A DNA stretch of 64,000 nt from Candidatus Nitrosopumilus sp. (GTDB taxonomy: Archaea; Thermoproteota; Nitrososphaeria; Nitrososphaerales; Nitrosopumilaceae), in the NCBI GenBank assembly GCA_029263475.1, contig JAJCXK010000087.1, forward strand, positions 1-64,000. The letters are read 5' to 3'. Every line of letters starts with the position of its first letter. Position 1 is the first letter of the stretch. A program made the translations under genes and the position numbers. Below are positions 52,485 to 61,024 of the stretch, piece after piece. Below the pieces are notes generated by a model. It did not search any database and was not told the origin of the DNA. It saw nothing but the letters and a program-made list of their open reading frames with translations.

Positions 52485-52689
52485 TTAATTAAACCTCAAG
52501 AACGTGTCTTTTAATTTTTGTCAATAGAAAAAGTTTGCAGATACAAATCACAGTGCAACAAAAAATACTTGATCGTAGGATGTACTTAACAGAAAATGCA
52601 TAAATGCAATGAAAAACATATACGTCTTTACTTTATGTTGTGAAAACAAAGATACCAATAATTAAAACCGTAGAAGATGAAGATTTCAT

Positions 52690-53037
52690 CTAAATGGATG
52701 ATTTGCATGAAGGGTTAGGACAAATTCTTTCTTCTGAGGTTCCAAGATAGATGTCATTATCACATGCACCGCAGTGTGATTTCTCTACAGGATCAAACAG
52801 TTTCATCCAGATTGTAGTTAAATTCTGGGCAATGTTTCTAGCAAGACCAGAATCACAAATATCATTGAAAGCAGATTCAGCATCATCAATTATCCATGAA
52901 GGATCCATATCGCCATTTTCTTTCATCATGTCGAAAATTTCATCATTTGTGAATTTAGTATCAATGTCATTGAACTTTTCAAAAATTATTTTTCTTATTT
53001 GAAGTGGAATTGGGTTTGTTGGAGTAAAATCACTCAT
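52690..53037 (-). CDS. Uncharacterised zinc-ribbon protein in the suf operon
   Basis: The 115-residue protein is mostly helical and acidic (DIDTKFTNDEIFDMMKEN near 24-41) and ends with a four-cysteine motif, HCGACDND near residue 89 and CPNPSC near 107. It is next to sufU (gap of one base) and is the last gene of the suf run. I do not recognise the family; it is neither SufT (DUF59) nor an A-type carrier. The position suggests a Suf accessory protein, for example in iron or zinc handling, but this is inference. Confidence 0.75.
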   Translation of the reverse strand: MSDFTPTNPIPLQIRKIIFEKFNDIDTKFTNDEIFDMMKENGDMDPSWIIDDAESAFNDICDSGLARNIAQNLTTIWMKLFDPVEKSHCGACDNDIYLGTSEERICPNPSCKSSI

Positions 53038-53038
53038 A

Positions 53039-53482
53039 CTAGTACAGGTTTTCTGCCTCTTCTTTTAGTTTGTCCACATTTTGATCATCTTTGATATTGT
53101 TTCCCATGTATGTATAAAGAGCAGATTTCAACACCTTGAGAGAAAGTAAGGCACATTTGATTCGAACCGCCTGCAAGTGTTCAAGACCTAGTTCACCTAG
53201 AACATCATTTTTTTCGATAGCTCTTGCCTCATCAATACTCTTACCTTTTGTGATTTCAGTTAATACTGACGAACACGCCATACAAATTGCACATCCCTTT
53301 CCATGAAATTTAATATCTGTAACTTTGTTCTCGTCAATTTTCATATCAATGTCAATGCTATCGCCACAAAGGGGGTTTGAATCATGAAATGTTACATCAT
53401 GATTCTCAATTTCCCCATAATTGATCGGATTTCTGGAATAGTCAACTATCATTTCATGATAAATGTCCGCGTTGCTACTCAT
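53039..53482 (-). CDS. sufU: SufU/IscU-type Fe-S scaffold or sulfur acceptor
   Basis: The 147-residue protein has the three ligand cysteines, Cys39 (NPLCGD), Cys64 (GKGC) and Cys110 (RIKC), with the conserved Asp41. Two extra cysteines, Cys67 and Cys70, follow the second ligand (GCAICMAC), where most relatives have Ser. The gap between ligands two and three (46 residues) is shorter than in Gram-positive SufU, whose insertion is longer, so it is intermediate with IscU. SufU accepts sulfur from SufS. Start overlaps sufS by ATGA. Confidence 0.93.
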   Translation of the reverse strand: MSSNADIYHEMIVDYSRNPINYGEIENHDVTFHDSNPLCGDSIDIDMKIDENKVTDIKFHGKGCAICMACSSVLTEITKGKSIDEARAIEKNDVLGELGLEHLQAVRIKCALLSLKVLKSALYTYMGNNIKDDQNVDKLKEEAENLY

Positions 53483-54723
53483 AATTTGAATACCTTTGCC
53501 ACAATATTTAATGAATTTACCAGAATATCAATGTCTTGTTTAGTGTTATAGATGTAAAAACTCGCCCTGGACGTCGCAGCGACATCTAATCGTTCCATAA
53601 GGACTTGTGCGCAGTGGTGACCAGAACGAACCGCAATTCCCTCCTCGTCAATAATTTGAGCAACATCATGAGGATGAACATCTGCAAAATTAAATGAGAT
53701 CACGCCTCCACGTTTTGAAATATCTTTGGTACCATAGATATGAAGTCCCTTTACTGCAGATAGCTTCTCAATTGCGTATTGTGTCAATTCGACTTCATGT
53801 TTTCGTATATTATCCATTCCAATTTTGGTCAGATAGTCAACTGCAGATCCCAACCCTATTACGTCTGCAATGTTAGGAGTGCCCGCTTCAAACTTGTAAG
53901 GTAAATCATTCCACGTTGTCTCATACTTATGGACTTCTCTAATCATGTCACCACCACCATGGAAAGGATTCATTGTTTGAAGTACTGATTTTCGAACCCA
54001 TAAAATTCCAACCCCAGTAGGTCCCAACATTTTATGTCCAGAAAATGCAAAGAAGTCACAATCCAATTTTTCAATATCTACTTCCATGTGAGGAACAGCC
54101 TGAGCACCGTCAATCAAGGTAAGTACGCCAGCGACTTTACATTTCTCAATGATTTTTTCAGCATTAGTGATTGTTCCAAGGACATTGGACATTAAACTAA
54201 AAGTGACAAGTTTGACCTTTCCTGTTGCCAGATACTTGTCAAGATCATCTAAAATCAACTCCCCGTTATCATCCATTCCAATGTATTCCAATTTAGCACG
54301 TTTCTCTTGGGTTAGAAGCTGCCATGGTACAATGTTACTGTGATGTTCGTATTCGGTAGTTACAATAATGTCACCTTCATTGATATGAGGTCTCCCCCAT
54401 GCATATGCAACCAAATTGATTGCCTCAGTAGTACCCCTAACAAAGATAATTTCCTGTCGATTTTTTATGTTGACAAAGTTTGCAATTTTATCCCTTGATG
54501 CCTCATAAGCCTCAGTAGATTCCTCAGCCAGGGCATAAACAGCTCGGTGAATATTTGCATTGTGATTTTGATAGTAATCAGTAATAGAGTCAATTACCTG
54601 ATTGGGTTTTTGAGTTGTAGACGCATTATCCAAATAGACAAGAGGTTTGTTATCGCGTACAATTCTTTTTAGAATCGGAAAATCATCCCGTATATTTTCA
54701 AATAACGATTCGGTGTTTTGCAT
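53479..54723 (-). CDS. sufS: Cysteine desulfurase SufS
   Basis: SufS is a PLP enzyme that takes sulfur from cysteine for cluster assembly. The 414-residue protein has the PLP lysine in FSGHKMLGPTG (about residue 231), the HHSNIVPWQ block near 128, and the active-site cysteine in AVRSGHHCAQ near 369. The type II (SufS) form is clear. It lies between the Rieske gene and sufU, starts 3 nt after the Rieske stop, and overlaps sufU, all in one operon. Confidence 0.96.
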   Translation of the reverse strand: MQNTESLFENIRDDFPILKRIVRDNKPLVYLDNASTTQKPNQVIDSITDYYQNHNANIHRAVYALAEESTEAYEASRDKIANFVNIKNRQEIIFVRGTTEAINLVAYAWGRPHINEGDIIVTTEYEHHSNIVPWQLLTQEKRAKLEYIGMDDNGELILDDLDKYLATGKVKLVTFSLMSNVLGTITNAEKIIEKCKVAGVLTLIDGAQAVPHMEVDIEKLDCDFFAFSGHKMLGPTGVGILWVRKSVLQTMNPFHGGGDMIREVHKYETTWNDLPYKFEAGTPNIADVIGLGSAVDYLTKIGMDNIRKHEVELTQYAIEKLSAVKGLHIYGTKDISKRGGVISFNFADVHPHDVAQIIDEEGIAVRSGHHCAQVLMERLDVAATSRASFYIYNTKQDIDILVNSLNIVAKVFKL

Positions 54724-54726
54724 TTC

Positions 54727-55035
54727 TTATATCTCCACAAAAATTTCGTTGGCGTCTATTTTAACATTGTATACATCGAGAGGGACTTCAGCAGGAAGGT
54801 TTTGAGGTTTGCCATTCACCAAATTAAATACAGAAAGATGTAACGGACACCTGACGCCATCTTCACTAAGAAAACCAGTAGACAGGTCAGCATCAGCATG
54901 TGTACAGATTAAGTCAGTTGCATGTATCGTTCCCTTAAGATTGGCTATCAAGAGCTTCTTACCATCATGTACAAATCCAAAAAGCTGACCTTCTTTTACC
55001 TGCTCCATATTGCAAGCTTTAATCCATTCAGACAA
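54727..55035 (-). CDS. Rieske-type ferredoxin in the suf operon
   Basis: The 102-residue Rieske-type protein has CTHADADL and CPLH motifs (CxH...CxxH) for a 2Fe-2S cluster with two Cys and two His. A longer frame continues upstream into sufD, but I use TTG 55035 (MSEWIKACNMEQVKEGQ), which begins just 5 nt after the sufD stop. Small Rieske ferredoxins serve dioxygenases, but one is also found in the suf operons of some Actinobacteria, where it may feed electrons to cluster assembly. Confidence in the family is high, in the role moderate. Confidence 0.88.
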   Translation of the reverse strand: MSEWIKACNMEQVKEGQLFGFVHDGKKLLIANLKGTIHATDLICTHADADLSTGFLSEDGVRCPLHLSVFNLVNGKPQNLPAEVPLDVYNVKIDANEIFVEI

Positions 55036-55039
55036 AATA

Positions 55040-56440
55040 TCACCGATACTTGTAATGTTGCTCGATTTCAGAGTTTTCGTTGTATCGAGTTTCCTCAATT
55101 TCAACAAACTTGGCTAGTTCTTTATCAGTGTTAATTGTAAGTTCTCGATTTTCCCATTTGGATTCAATAAGATAAGCAATCCATGCTCTGACTTGAATTG
55201 ACATTTTTCTTGAAAGAGGTTCTAAGAATCCTTCAACAATTATTCGCTCTGCCTCATCATGAGTAAGGCACCTGCTTTTCAAATAGAATACTTGTTCTTC
55301 GTCAATCTGTGCGACTGATGCGGAGTGAGTTGCCTTTACATCATTTGTAAAAATTTCCAACCCAGGTATTGCGTCGGATTTTGCATCCTTATCCAATAAA
55401 ATTGAGCGGCCAGACAAGAATGAGTTGGACTTTGGAGCATTCTCTTTGATCCTAATCATTCCCTTAAACAAGGATTTGGACTTGTTTCTAAGAATAGATT
55501 TTTCAACAACTCGGCCTTCAGTTGCAGGACTTTCATGGTTTACGTTAGTTTGAATGTCAAATGACTGTTCATTATTTCCAAAAATTACTTCTGAATCATT
55601 ACATGATGCGCCAGTACCATTAAGGAAATATTCAATCTTGTATCTGGACAATATAGAGCCAAATATTCCAGAATACCAGTTGACTTTGGCATCTTGGGCC
55701 AAATCAGTTCTCCTCGTTGAAAAGGCTACAGCATGCTGATCAATCATTTGTAGAGTTGTAACATCTAGTTGTGCGTTTGCTCCAAGAGTGGTATTCATAA
55801 GTTCAAGATATGCTTGTTGGGTTTGAATACTTGGAGAATACAGTTCTTGAACAAGAGTAGATTTACTGTTTTCATCTGCAAAGATTACATTTCTTGAAAT
55901 TGTAGAATGGCCATCTTCAGAAAGACAAGATAGGAAATGAATTGGCTTATCCACAATCAAACCACGAGGAATGTGAATGAAGATTCCAGAGTTAAAGGCA
56001 GCATTATTTAGTGCCGTGAATTTATCATCTTTGGGGTTTGAAGCTTCCAGTGCCTTCTTCACAAGTTCAAAGTTATTTTTTATCGCATCAGAGATGGAAG
56101 AAATCACCAATCCTTTTGATTTTAACTCATCAGGTAAGTTGATTTTGTGAATATTGGTACCAATCTGGATTATGCAAATCTCATCTTCCAATTCACCCAA
56201 TCGTTTCGTCAAAAAGCCAGGAATGGTTTCTGTCGTGGATGTTGAAATAGACACTTTGTCAGGATCCATCTTTTTTGCATCAGTGTATTTGTTGTAAAGA
56301 GGAGACAATTCAATTGGAAGACTGTCATAAATTGACAATGAATTTTTTCTGTAATCTTTTAGCCAGTCAGGTTCATTCCTTGATGAGGAAATCTCATCTA
56401 CGAGACTGGTGTTGAGTTTGGAAAGAGTTTCTTGAGACAT
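55040..56440 (-). CDS. sufD: Fe-S assembly protein SufD
   Basis: SufD is the SufB paralogue in the SufBCD scaffold. The 466-residue beta-helix protein has the family's FIHIPRGLIVDKPIH near residue 152 and the conserved C-terminal SASVAQIDEEQVFYLKSR block near 385, ending in the helical domain that binds SufC. It follows sufB by 30 nt. Start is ATG complementary to 56438-56440 (MSQETLSKLN). Confidence 0.93.
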   Translation of the reverse strand: MSQETLSKLNTSLVDEISSSRNEPDWLKDYRKNSLSIYDSLPIELSPLYNKYTDAKKMDPDKVSISTSTTETIPGFLTKRLGELEDEICIIQIGTNIHKINLPDELKSKGLVISSISDAIKNNFELVKKALEASNPKDDKFTALNNAAFNSGIFIHIPRGLIVDKPIHFLSCLSEDGHSTISRNVIFADENSKSTLVQELYSPSIQTQQAYLELMNTTLGANAQLDVTTLQMIDQHAVAFSTRRTDLAQDAKVNWYSGIFGSILSRYKIEYFLNGTGASCNDSEVIFGNNEQSFDIQTNVNHESPATEGRVVEKSILRNKSKSLFKGMIRIKENAPKSNSFLSGRSILLDKDAKSDAIPGLEIFTNDVKATHSASVAQIDEEQVFYLKSRCLTHDEAERIIVEGFLEPLSRKMSIQVRAWIAYLIESKWENRELTINTDKELAKFVEIEETRYNENSEIEQHYKYR

Positions 56441-56470
56441 GATTAATCAAAATTAAATATGTTGGAGGGT

Positions 56471-57871
56471 TTATCCCACCGAGTCATCCATCTCTAGCTT
56501 GATGAGTCTGTTTAGTTCAACAGCATATTCCATAGGTAATTCTTTTGTGAATGGCTCCATAAATCCATTTACAATTAGAGACAATGCTTCTTCCTCATTA
56601 AACCCTCTACTCATTAGATAGAAGATTTGTTCATCACCAATTTTTCCGACGGTTGCTTCGTGGGTGATTGTTGCATCTTCTTGATTGATCTCCATGTACG
56701 GATATGTATCAGTTTTTGATGTATCATCTAAAAGCAATGCATCGCATCTTACGGTAGACTTTACACCGGTGGCACCTTTTGCCACATTTAGCATTCCCCT
56801 ATATGTAGAACGACCATCCATTCTGCTTACAGACTTTGATGTGACTTTGGAAGTTGTGTTTGGTGCAAGGTGAACCATTTTGGCACCAGTATCCTGATGC
56901 TGTCCTTTTCCTGCAAATGCAATAGAAAGAGTCTCACCATACGCTCTTTCACCCATAAGATAGACTCCAGGATACTTCATTGTCAGTTTGCTTCCAATGT
57001 TTCCATCAATCCATTCCACTGTTGCACCTTCATGTGCATAGGCACGCTTTGTTACAAGATTGTAAACATCAGCACTCCAGTTTTGAATTGTTGTGTATCT
57101 CATTTTTGCATCTTTGAGTGCAACAATTTCTACAACTGCAGAATGAAGGGATTCTGAGGAATAGACAGGAGCTGTGCACCCTTCAATGTAATGTACTTCA
57201 GCACCCTCATCAACGATGATCAAGGTTCTTTCAAACTGACCAATGTTTTCAGCATTAATTCTAAAGTATGCCTGTAACGGCATGTCAATATGAACACCTG
57301 GTGGAACATAGATAAACGAACCACCACTCCAAACTGCACTGTTTAGTGCAGCGAATTTGTTATCCTCTGGAGGAATAACCTTTCCAAAGTATTTCTTGAA
57401 TAATTCAGGATGCTCATGCAAGGCGGCATCAGTATCCAAAAAGAGAACACCCTGTTTTGCCAAGTCTTCTCTTAGACTGTGATATACGACTTCAGACTCA
57501 TATTGTGCACCCACACCAGCCAAGAATTTCTTTTCAGCTTCTGGAATTCCGAGTTTCTCAAAAGTATTTTTGACATTATCTGGAACATCATCCCAGTTTT
57601 TCTCTACCTTGTCAGATGCTTTTGCATAATAGTAAATATTTTGGAAATCAATTGTGGTCAGATCCCCTCCCCAAGTTGGCATTGGCTTTTGCATAAAAAC
57701 TTCATAAGATCGCAACCTGAAATCAAGCATCCATTGTGGCTCATTTTTCAGTTTACTAATTTCAATTACGGTTTCCTTAGACAGGCCTTTCTTGCTAAGG
57801 TGGACGTACATCTCTGTAGAGTCCTTAAAATCATATTTTGAATAATCCATATCTAGATTTTCAGTAGTCAT
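56471..57871 (-). CDS. sufB: Fe-S assembly protein SufB
   Basis: SufB is the core cluster scaffold. The 466-residue protein has [14 protein letters not shown] near residue 103, [20 protein letters not shown] near 187, [19 protein letters not shown] near 376, and the C-terminal [18 protein letters not shown], where the conserved Glu and residues that build the cluster site occur. It is the first gene of the suf operon. ATG 57871 lies about 25 nt from a TATA box, so the message is probably leaderless. Confidence 0.95.
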   Translation of the reverse strand: MTTENLDMDYSKYDFKDSTEMYVHLSKKGLSKETVIEISKLKNEPQWMLDFRLRSYEVFMQKPMPTWGGDLTTIDFQNIYYYAKASDKVEKNWDDVPDNVKNTFEKLGIPEAEKKFLAGVGAQYESEVVYHSLREDLAKQGVLFLDTDAALHEHPELFKKYFGKVIPPEDNKFAALNSAVWSGGSFIYVPPGVHIDMPLQAYFRINAENIGQFERTLIIVDEGAEVHYIEGCTAPVYSSESLHSAVVEIVALKDAKMRYTTIQNWSADVYNLVTKRAYAHEGATVEWIDGNIGSKLTMKYPGVYLMGERAYGETLSIAFAGKGQHQDTGAKMVHLAPNTTSKVTSKSVSRMDGRSTYRGMLNVAKGATGVKSTVRCDALLLDDTSKTDTYPYMEINQEDATITHEATVGKIGDEQIFYLMSRGFNEEEALSLIVNGFMEPFTKELPMEYAVELNRLIKLEMDDSVG

Positions 57872-57890
57872 ACGTGGGATAACCCCGTTA

Positions 57891-57942
57891 TATTATAAAT
57901 ACATGAGGAAAAATAGGCATAGCTAAATAGCTTTAGCTAAAG
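57891..57942 (-). promoter_or_regulatory. sufB promoter: TATA box plus overlapping TTAGCTAAA palindromes
   Basis: On the minus strand ATTTATAATA (57891-57900) is the TATA box, about 25 nt before the ATG. Further upstream, CTTTAGCTAAAG (57931-57942) is a perfect 12-bp palindrome, and AGCTAAA-TAGC-TTTAGCT (57921-57938) is an overlapping 7-4-7 inverted repeat. TTAGCTAAA also lies in the sufC promoter (40636). This looks like an operator for a dimeric regulator of Fe-S genes, but the regulator is not identified. Confidence 0.5.
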
Positions 57943-57990
57943 TCATAGATTTAATAAAAAAGATCGACATATGATAGGATATTAAAAAAT

Positions 57991-58137
57991 ATGTCAACAG
58001 ATATCATGTTAATCAAATTGTTAGATATGGATATTACTACTAGTAAATCTATTAAAAAAGTGCAAAGGTGCAATATTCAAAAATTCTTTGCATCAAAACC
58101 GAGAATGATTAGAATGTCAGATGAAATTTCAATGTAA
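57991..58137 (+). CDS. Possible small protein divergent from sufB (48 aa)
   Basis: ATG 57991 opens 48 codons ending in TAA. The product begins MSTDIMLIKLLDMDITT and has a basic middle (KKVQRCNIQKFFASKPRMIR). It lies on the other side of the sufB operator from sufB, so the palindrome could serve both. No domain is recognised. A chance frame is possible. Confidence 0.35.
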   Translation: MSTDIMLIKLLDMDITTSKSIKKVQRCNIQKFFASKPRMIRMSDEISM

Positions 58138-58163
58138 TTATTTGCACATATCAAACATCAGCA

Positions 58164-59363
58164 TCATTCAATCACATAAGATAGCATTGAATGTGGTGAA
58201 AGAGGAACTCTATCATTTAGTGATTTCCAAACAAAGGTTTCAATGAAATAATTGTTTTCCACCTTTGGAACCCATGATTGAGACAATTGCAAACTCTGAT
58301 TTGATGTCAATTCCCCCTGAATCCAAGATAACGACACCACGGAACCAGATTCATCTTTCACCTGTGTGAGATATACAAATGATTGATCATGATTTTGATT
58401 GTTACTAATCCTATTAACAATCTGACTTGTCTCATTGACCATGGGTTTGGTCGGAATGCCAAAGCCATCGGTAAACAAAATATCTTCGATCGAAATTCTT
58501 TGGATAGACATAACTTCAGACTCAAGTTTGGATTCTATTTGAATATCCAAGCTATCCCGTATGGCATACGGGGAAGGAATTGTTTTGTCCTCATATTTTG
58601 CATAAACAGAATCATCAGGAACTGCAAATAATCGATTCCCACTTGAAACACTAGACTGCGTAAAAGAAAACACGGTTTCAAATATTCCAGAGTCATCATC
58701 AGTTTCAATAGCATTGACAATGATTCCAGCCATATCAGAATCCGATGAAACTTCAACTTCAATTCGATCTATAGTTTCAGGATTGAGATTCATATCAGGA
58801 TCAACTACTTGGATTTTTGCAGTCTCTCCAACCAGAAACTCAGGTTTATCAAAAATTATTTTCCCCACGTTCCAACTTATCATTGCAGACGTAGTCAAAA
58901 TTACACCGTCAGCAAATTCAAAAGATATTGTTAATCCACCATCACGCTCAACTTCTAAGAACCCATTGGTTGGACCATTTCCAGATGTACGCGGATTGGT
59001 ATCAGGATCTCCATCACCGTCAACATCATGCGAAAAGCCTGTCAGGGTTATTTCTCCCGTAAAGACACCGCTGCTCGGAGTAGTTTCTGTTAATTTGTAT
59101 GGCTCAAGAGAATGCTCACCGGTGTAAATTCTAATGAAATGCCTCTCCTGAGTACCAATAGAGTCAATGCCGTTTCTATTAGCGTTCCAGCTTGGTGCAA
59201 CCACGGTAATGTGTACCTTGTCTGTCCATGAGTACACATCCTTATCAGTGGAAATTGGAGCGGAGGGATTAAAATAATCGGGAATATCTTCAGCAAAACT
59301 TGATGGGATGATAGAAATAATCCCCACAGATATGACCAATACAAGAATTAGTGAACATACCAC
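58164..59363 (-). CDS. Secreted or cell-surface protein with two repeated beta domains
   Basis: The 399-residue protein begins with a signal peptide (hydrophobic residues about 3-22, cleavage near SSFA-ED). Two repeated units follow (about 35-115 and 165-240), each with a D-K-(D/P)...V...I-x-V-x-D/A start and an ET-x-x-(D/S)-SG-x-F end, as seen in many large thaumarchaeal surface proteins. A DVDGDGDPDTNP stretch near 113-124 is calcium-like. A helical C-terminal region has no membrane anchor. The start is GTG 59363, after a TATA-like TTTAAATTT at about 59385-59393, which supports a leaderless start. Confidence 0.8.
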   Translation of the reverse strand: MVCSLILVLVISVGIISIIPSSFAEDIPDYFNPSAPISTDKDVYSWTDKVHITVVAPSWNANRNGIDSIGTQERHFIRIYTGEHSLEPYKLTETTPSSGVFTGEITLTGFSHDVDGDGDPDTNPRTSGNGPTNGFLEVERDGGLTISFEFADGVILTTSAMISWNVGKIIFDKPEFLVGETAKIQVVDPDMNLNPETIDRIEVEVSSDSDMAGIIVNAIETDDDSGIFETVFSFTQSSVSSGNRLFAVPDDSVYAKYEDKTIPSPYAIRDSLDIQIESKLESEVMSIQRISIEDILFTDGFGIPTKPMVNETSQIVNRISNNQNHDQSFVYLTQVKDESGSVVSLSWIQGELTSNQSLQLSQSWVPKVENNYFIETFVWKSLNDRVPLSPHSMLSYVIE

Positions 59364-59480
59364 AAAGTAGAAAATGATGAACGAAATTTAAACAGTTATC
59401 TTTGCTTCAGGTTCAAGCTAGAGATTCGACACGGACGATTAAGTTTAAGATCAATATGTTCTCCAAAAAGAATTTGAATG

Positions 59481-60287
59481 TCAGAGAACAGCAGTAAGTG
59501 TGCTTTTCATAGCATCAAAAGCACCAGCAACAGTATGAACTTCAGCAACTGTATTTTTGACTTTGAATTTTTTTAATTCATCAGAGGTAAACGGTCCGAT
59601 AGACACTACAGATAGTTTTTCCAGACTGTCAAGCAAGGCATCCATTTTGTAATCTTTGGACATTATCTCAAAGAATCCACGAACCGAAGATGCACTGGTA
59701 AATACTACGCCGTCAACTTTGTTCTGAGAAAACAATTCTCTAAAACCATTCCACTGAGTGGTATCCCTAAATGCACATACATCATACAGATGAATCTCCA
59801 ATGTGTCAATTCCAATCTTGTTAAGCAATTCTTTTAGAAATGGAGTGGATGCACCGCTGCGTGGAACTATTACCTTCTTTCCAACTGCATGGATTTTGGT
59901 AAATTCTTCCCCCACACCAACCGAAGAAAATGTTGTGGGTTGGTGGTTTACCTTGATTCCTTCAGATTCAAGTGCGATCGTGGTTTTAGGCCCCACAGAC
60001 ATTACGATAGTGTTAGCAACCGACAACTGGAGTTTTTCTAATTTTCCAACATTCTTTGCAGTATCAAACAGTAACTTTACTGCTTTTGAACTCATAAAAA
60101 CGGAATAGTCAGGATCATACTTTGCCACAGATTCTAAAAACTCATCGACAATTTTTTCCCCCTTGCTGACAAGTTCAATTGTAGGTAATGGAACTGGCGT
60201 CGCATTGTTTTCACGAGCAAGTGAGATGAATTCTGAAGCGTCATCTTTTGAGCGAGTGATAGCTATGGTCTTTCCATCAAGCATCAT
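59481..60287 (-). CDS. hemD: Uroporphyrinogen-III synthase
   Basis: HemD closes hydroxymethylbilane to uroporphyrinogen III with ring D inverted. The two-lobe family has weak sequence conservation, but the order TIAITRS (start), VFMSSKAVKLL (about 63-73), VPRSGASTPFL (about 141) and VVFTSASSVRGFF (about 195) is typical. I use ATG 60287, which overlaps the stop of cobA (ATGA); a GTG two codons earlier is possible. It is the last gene of the hemL-hemC-cobA-hemD operon. Confidence 0.9.
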   Translation of the reverse strand: MMLDGKTIAITRSKDDASEFISLARENNATPVPLPTIELVSKGEKIVDEFLESVAKYDPDYSVFMSSKAVKLLFDTAKNVGKLEKLQLSVANTIVMSVGPKTTIALESEGIKVNHQPTTFSSVGVGEEFTKIHAVGKKVIVPRSGASTPFLKELLNKIGIDTLEIHLYDVCAFRDTTQWNGFRELFSQNKVDGVVFTSASSVRGFFEIMSKDYKMDALLDSLEKLSVVSIGPFTSDELKKFKVKNTVAEVHTVAGAFDAMKSTLTAVL

Positions 60288-61024
60288 TTCCACCCAATGG
60301 TTTCTGATAAATTCACCACATTTCCAATTATGATATTTGTGGGAGGAATAATTTTGTTTTCTTTGATTTTTTTTGCAATGTTTGTGACTGTTCCTTTGAT
60401 CATTTTTTGTTTGGGGGTAGTACCATTTTGAATTACAGCGACGGGCGTGTTCTTATCCATACCTCCAGCGATGAGCTGCTTGCAGATTACATCAATACGT
60501 GAAAGTCCCATCATTATCACGATCGTGTCAACAGATTTAGCGAGATTTTTCCATTTAACAATCTCTTTTTTCTTTTCTGGATCCTCATGTCCAGTTACAA
60601 AGACTACCGATGAGGCATATCTTCGATGAGTCAACGGAATACCGGCATACGTTGCGGAGCCTATACCAGAGGTAATACCCGGAACAATTTCATATTTTAT
60701 CTTGTGTTCTTTGAGAAATTCCGCCTCTTCTCCGCCGCGTCCAAAAATTATGGGATCACCTCCCTTTAGTCTTACTATATTTTTTTTAGATTTTGCATAT
60801 TGTACCATCAAGTCATTTGTGGTGTTTTGATGGGTCGTGTCATCTCCTACCGCGCGACCGACATAGATTTTTTCTGCCTTTTTTGGAATCATTGAAATTA
60901 TTTTTTTACTTACCAATCGGTCATACAAAACAACATCTGCTTTTTCAAGCAATTCAACGGCACGCAATGTGATCAGTTTACTGTCTCCAGGACCTGCCCC
61001 AACAAGATACACCTTTCCAGTCAT
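60284..61024 (-). CDS. cobA: Uroporphyrinogen-III C-methyltransferase (SUMT)
   Basis: SUMT uses SAM to methylate uroporphyrinogen III twice, yielding precorrin-2 for siroheme and cobalamin. The 246-residue protein shows VGAGPGDSKLITLRA near residue 5-19, the RLKGGDPIIFGRGGEE region (about 82-97) and GIPLTHR (about 131), all markers of the family. The stop overlaps the hemD start and its own start overlaps the end of hemC (ATGA-type), so translation is coupled. The Met8-like protein at 44969 is the next step. Confidence 0.95.
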   Translation of the reverse strand: MTGKVYLVGAGPGDSKLITLRAVELLEKADVVLYDRLVSKKIISMIPKKAEKIYVGRAVGDDTTHQNTTNDLMVQYAKSKKNIVRLKGGDPIIFGRGGEEAEFLKEHKIKYEIVPGITSGIGSATYAGIPLTHRRYASSVVFVTGHEDPEKKKEIVKWKNLAKSVDTIVIMMGLSRIDVICKQLIAGGMDKNTPVAVIQNGTTPKQKMIKGTVTNIAKKIKENKIIPPTNIIIGNVVNLSETIGWK

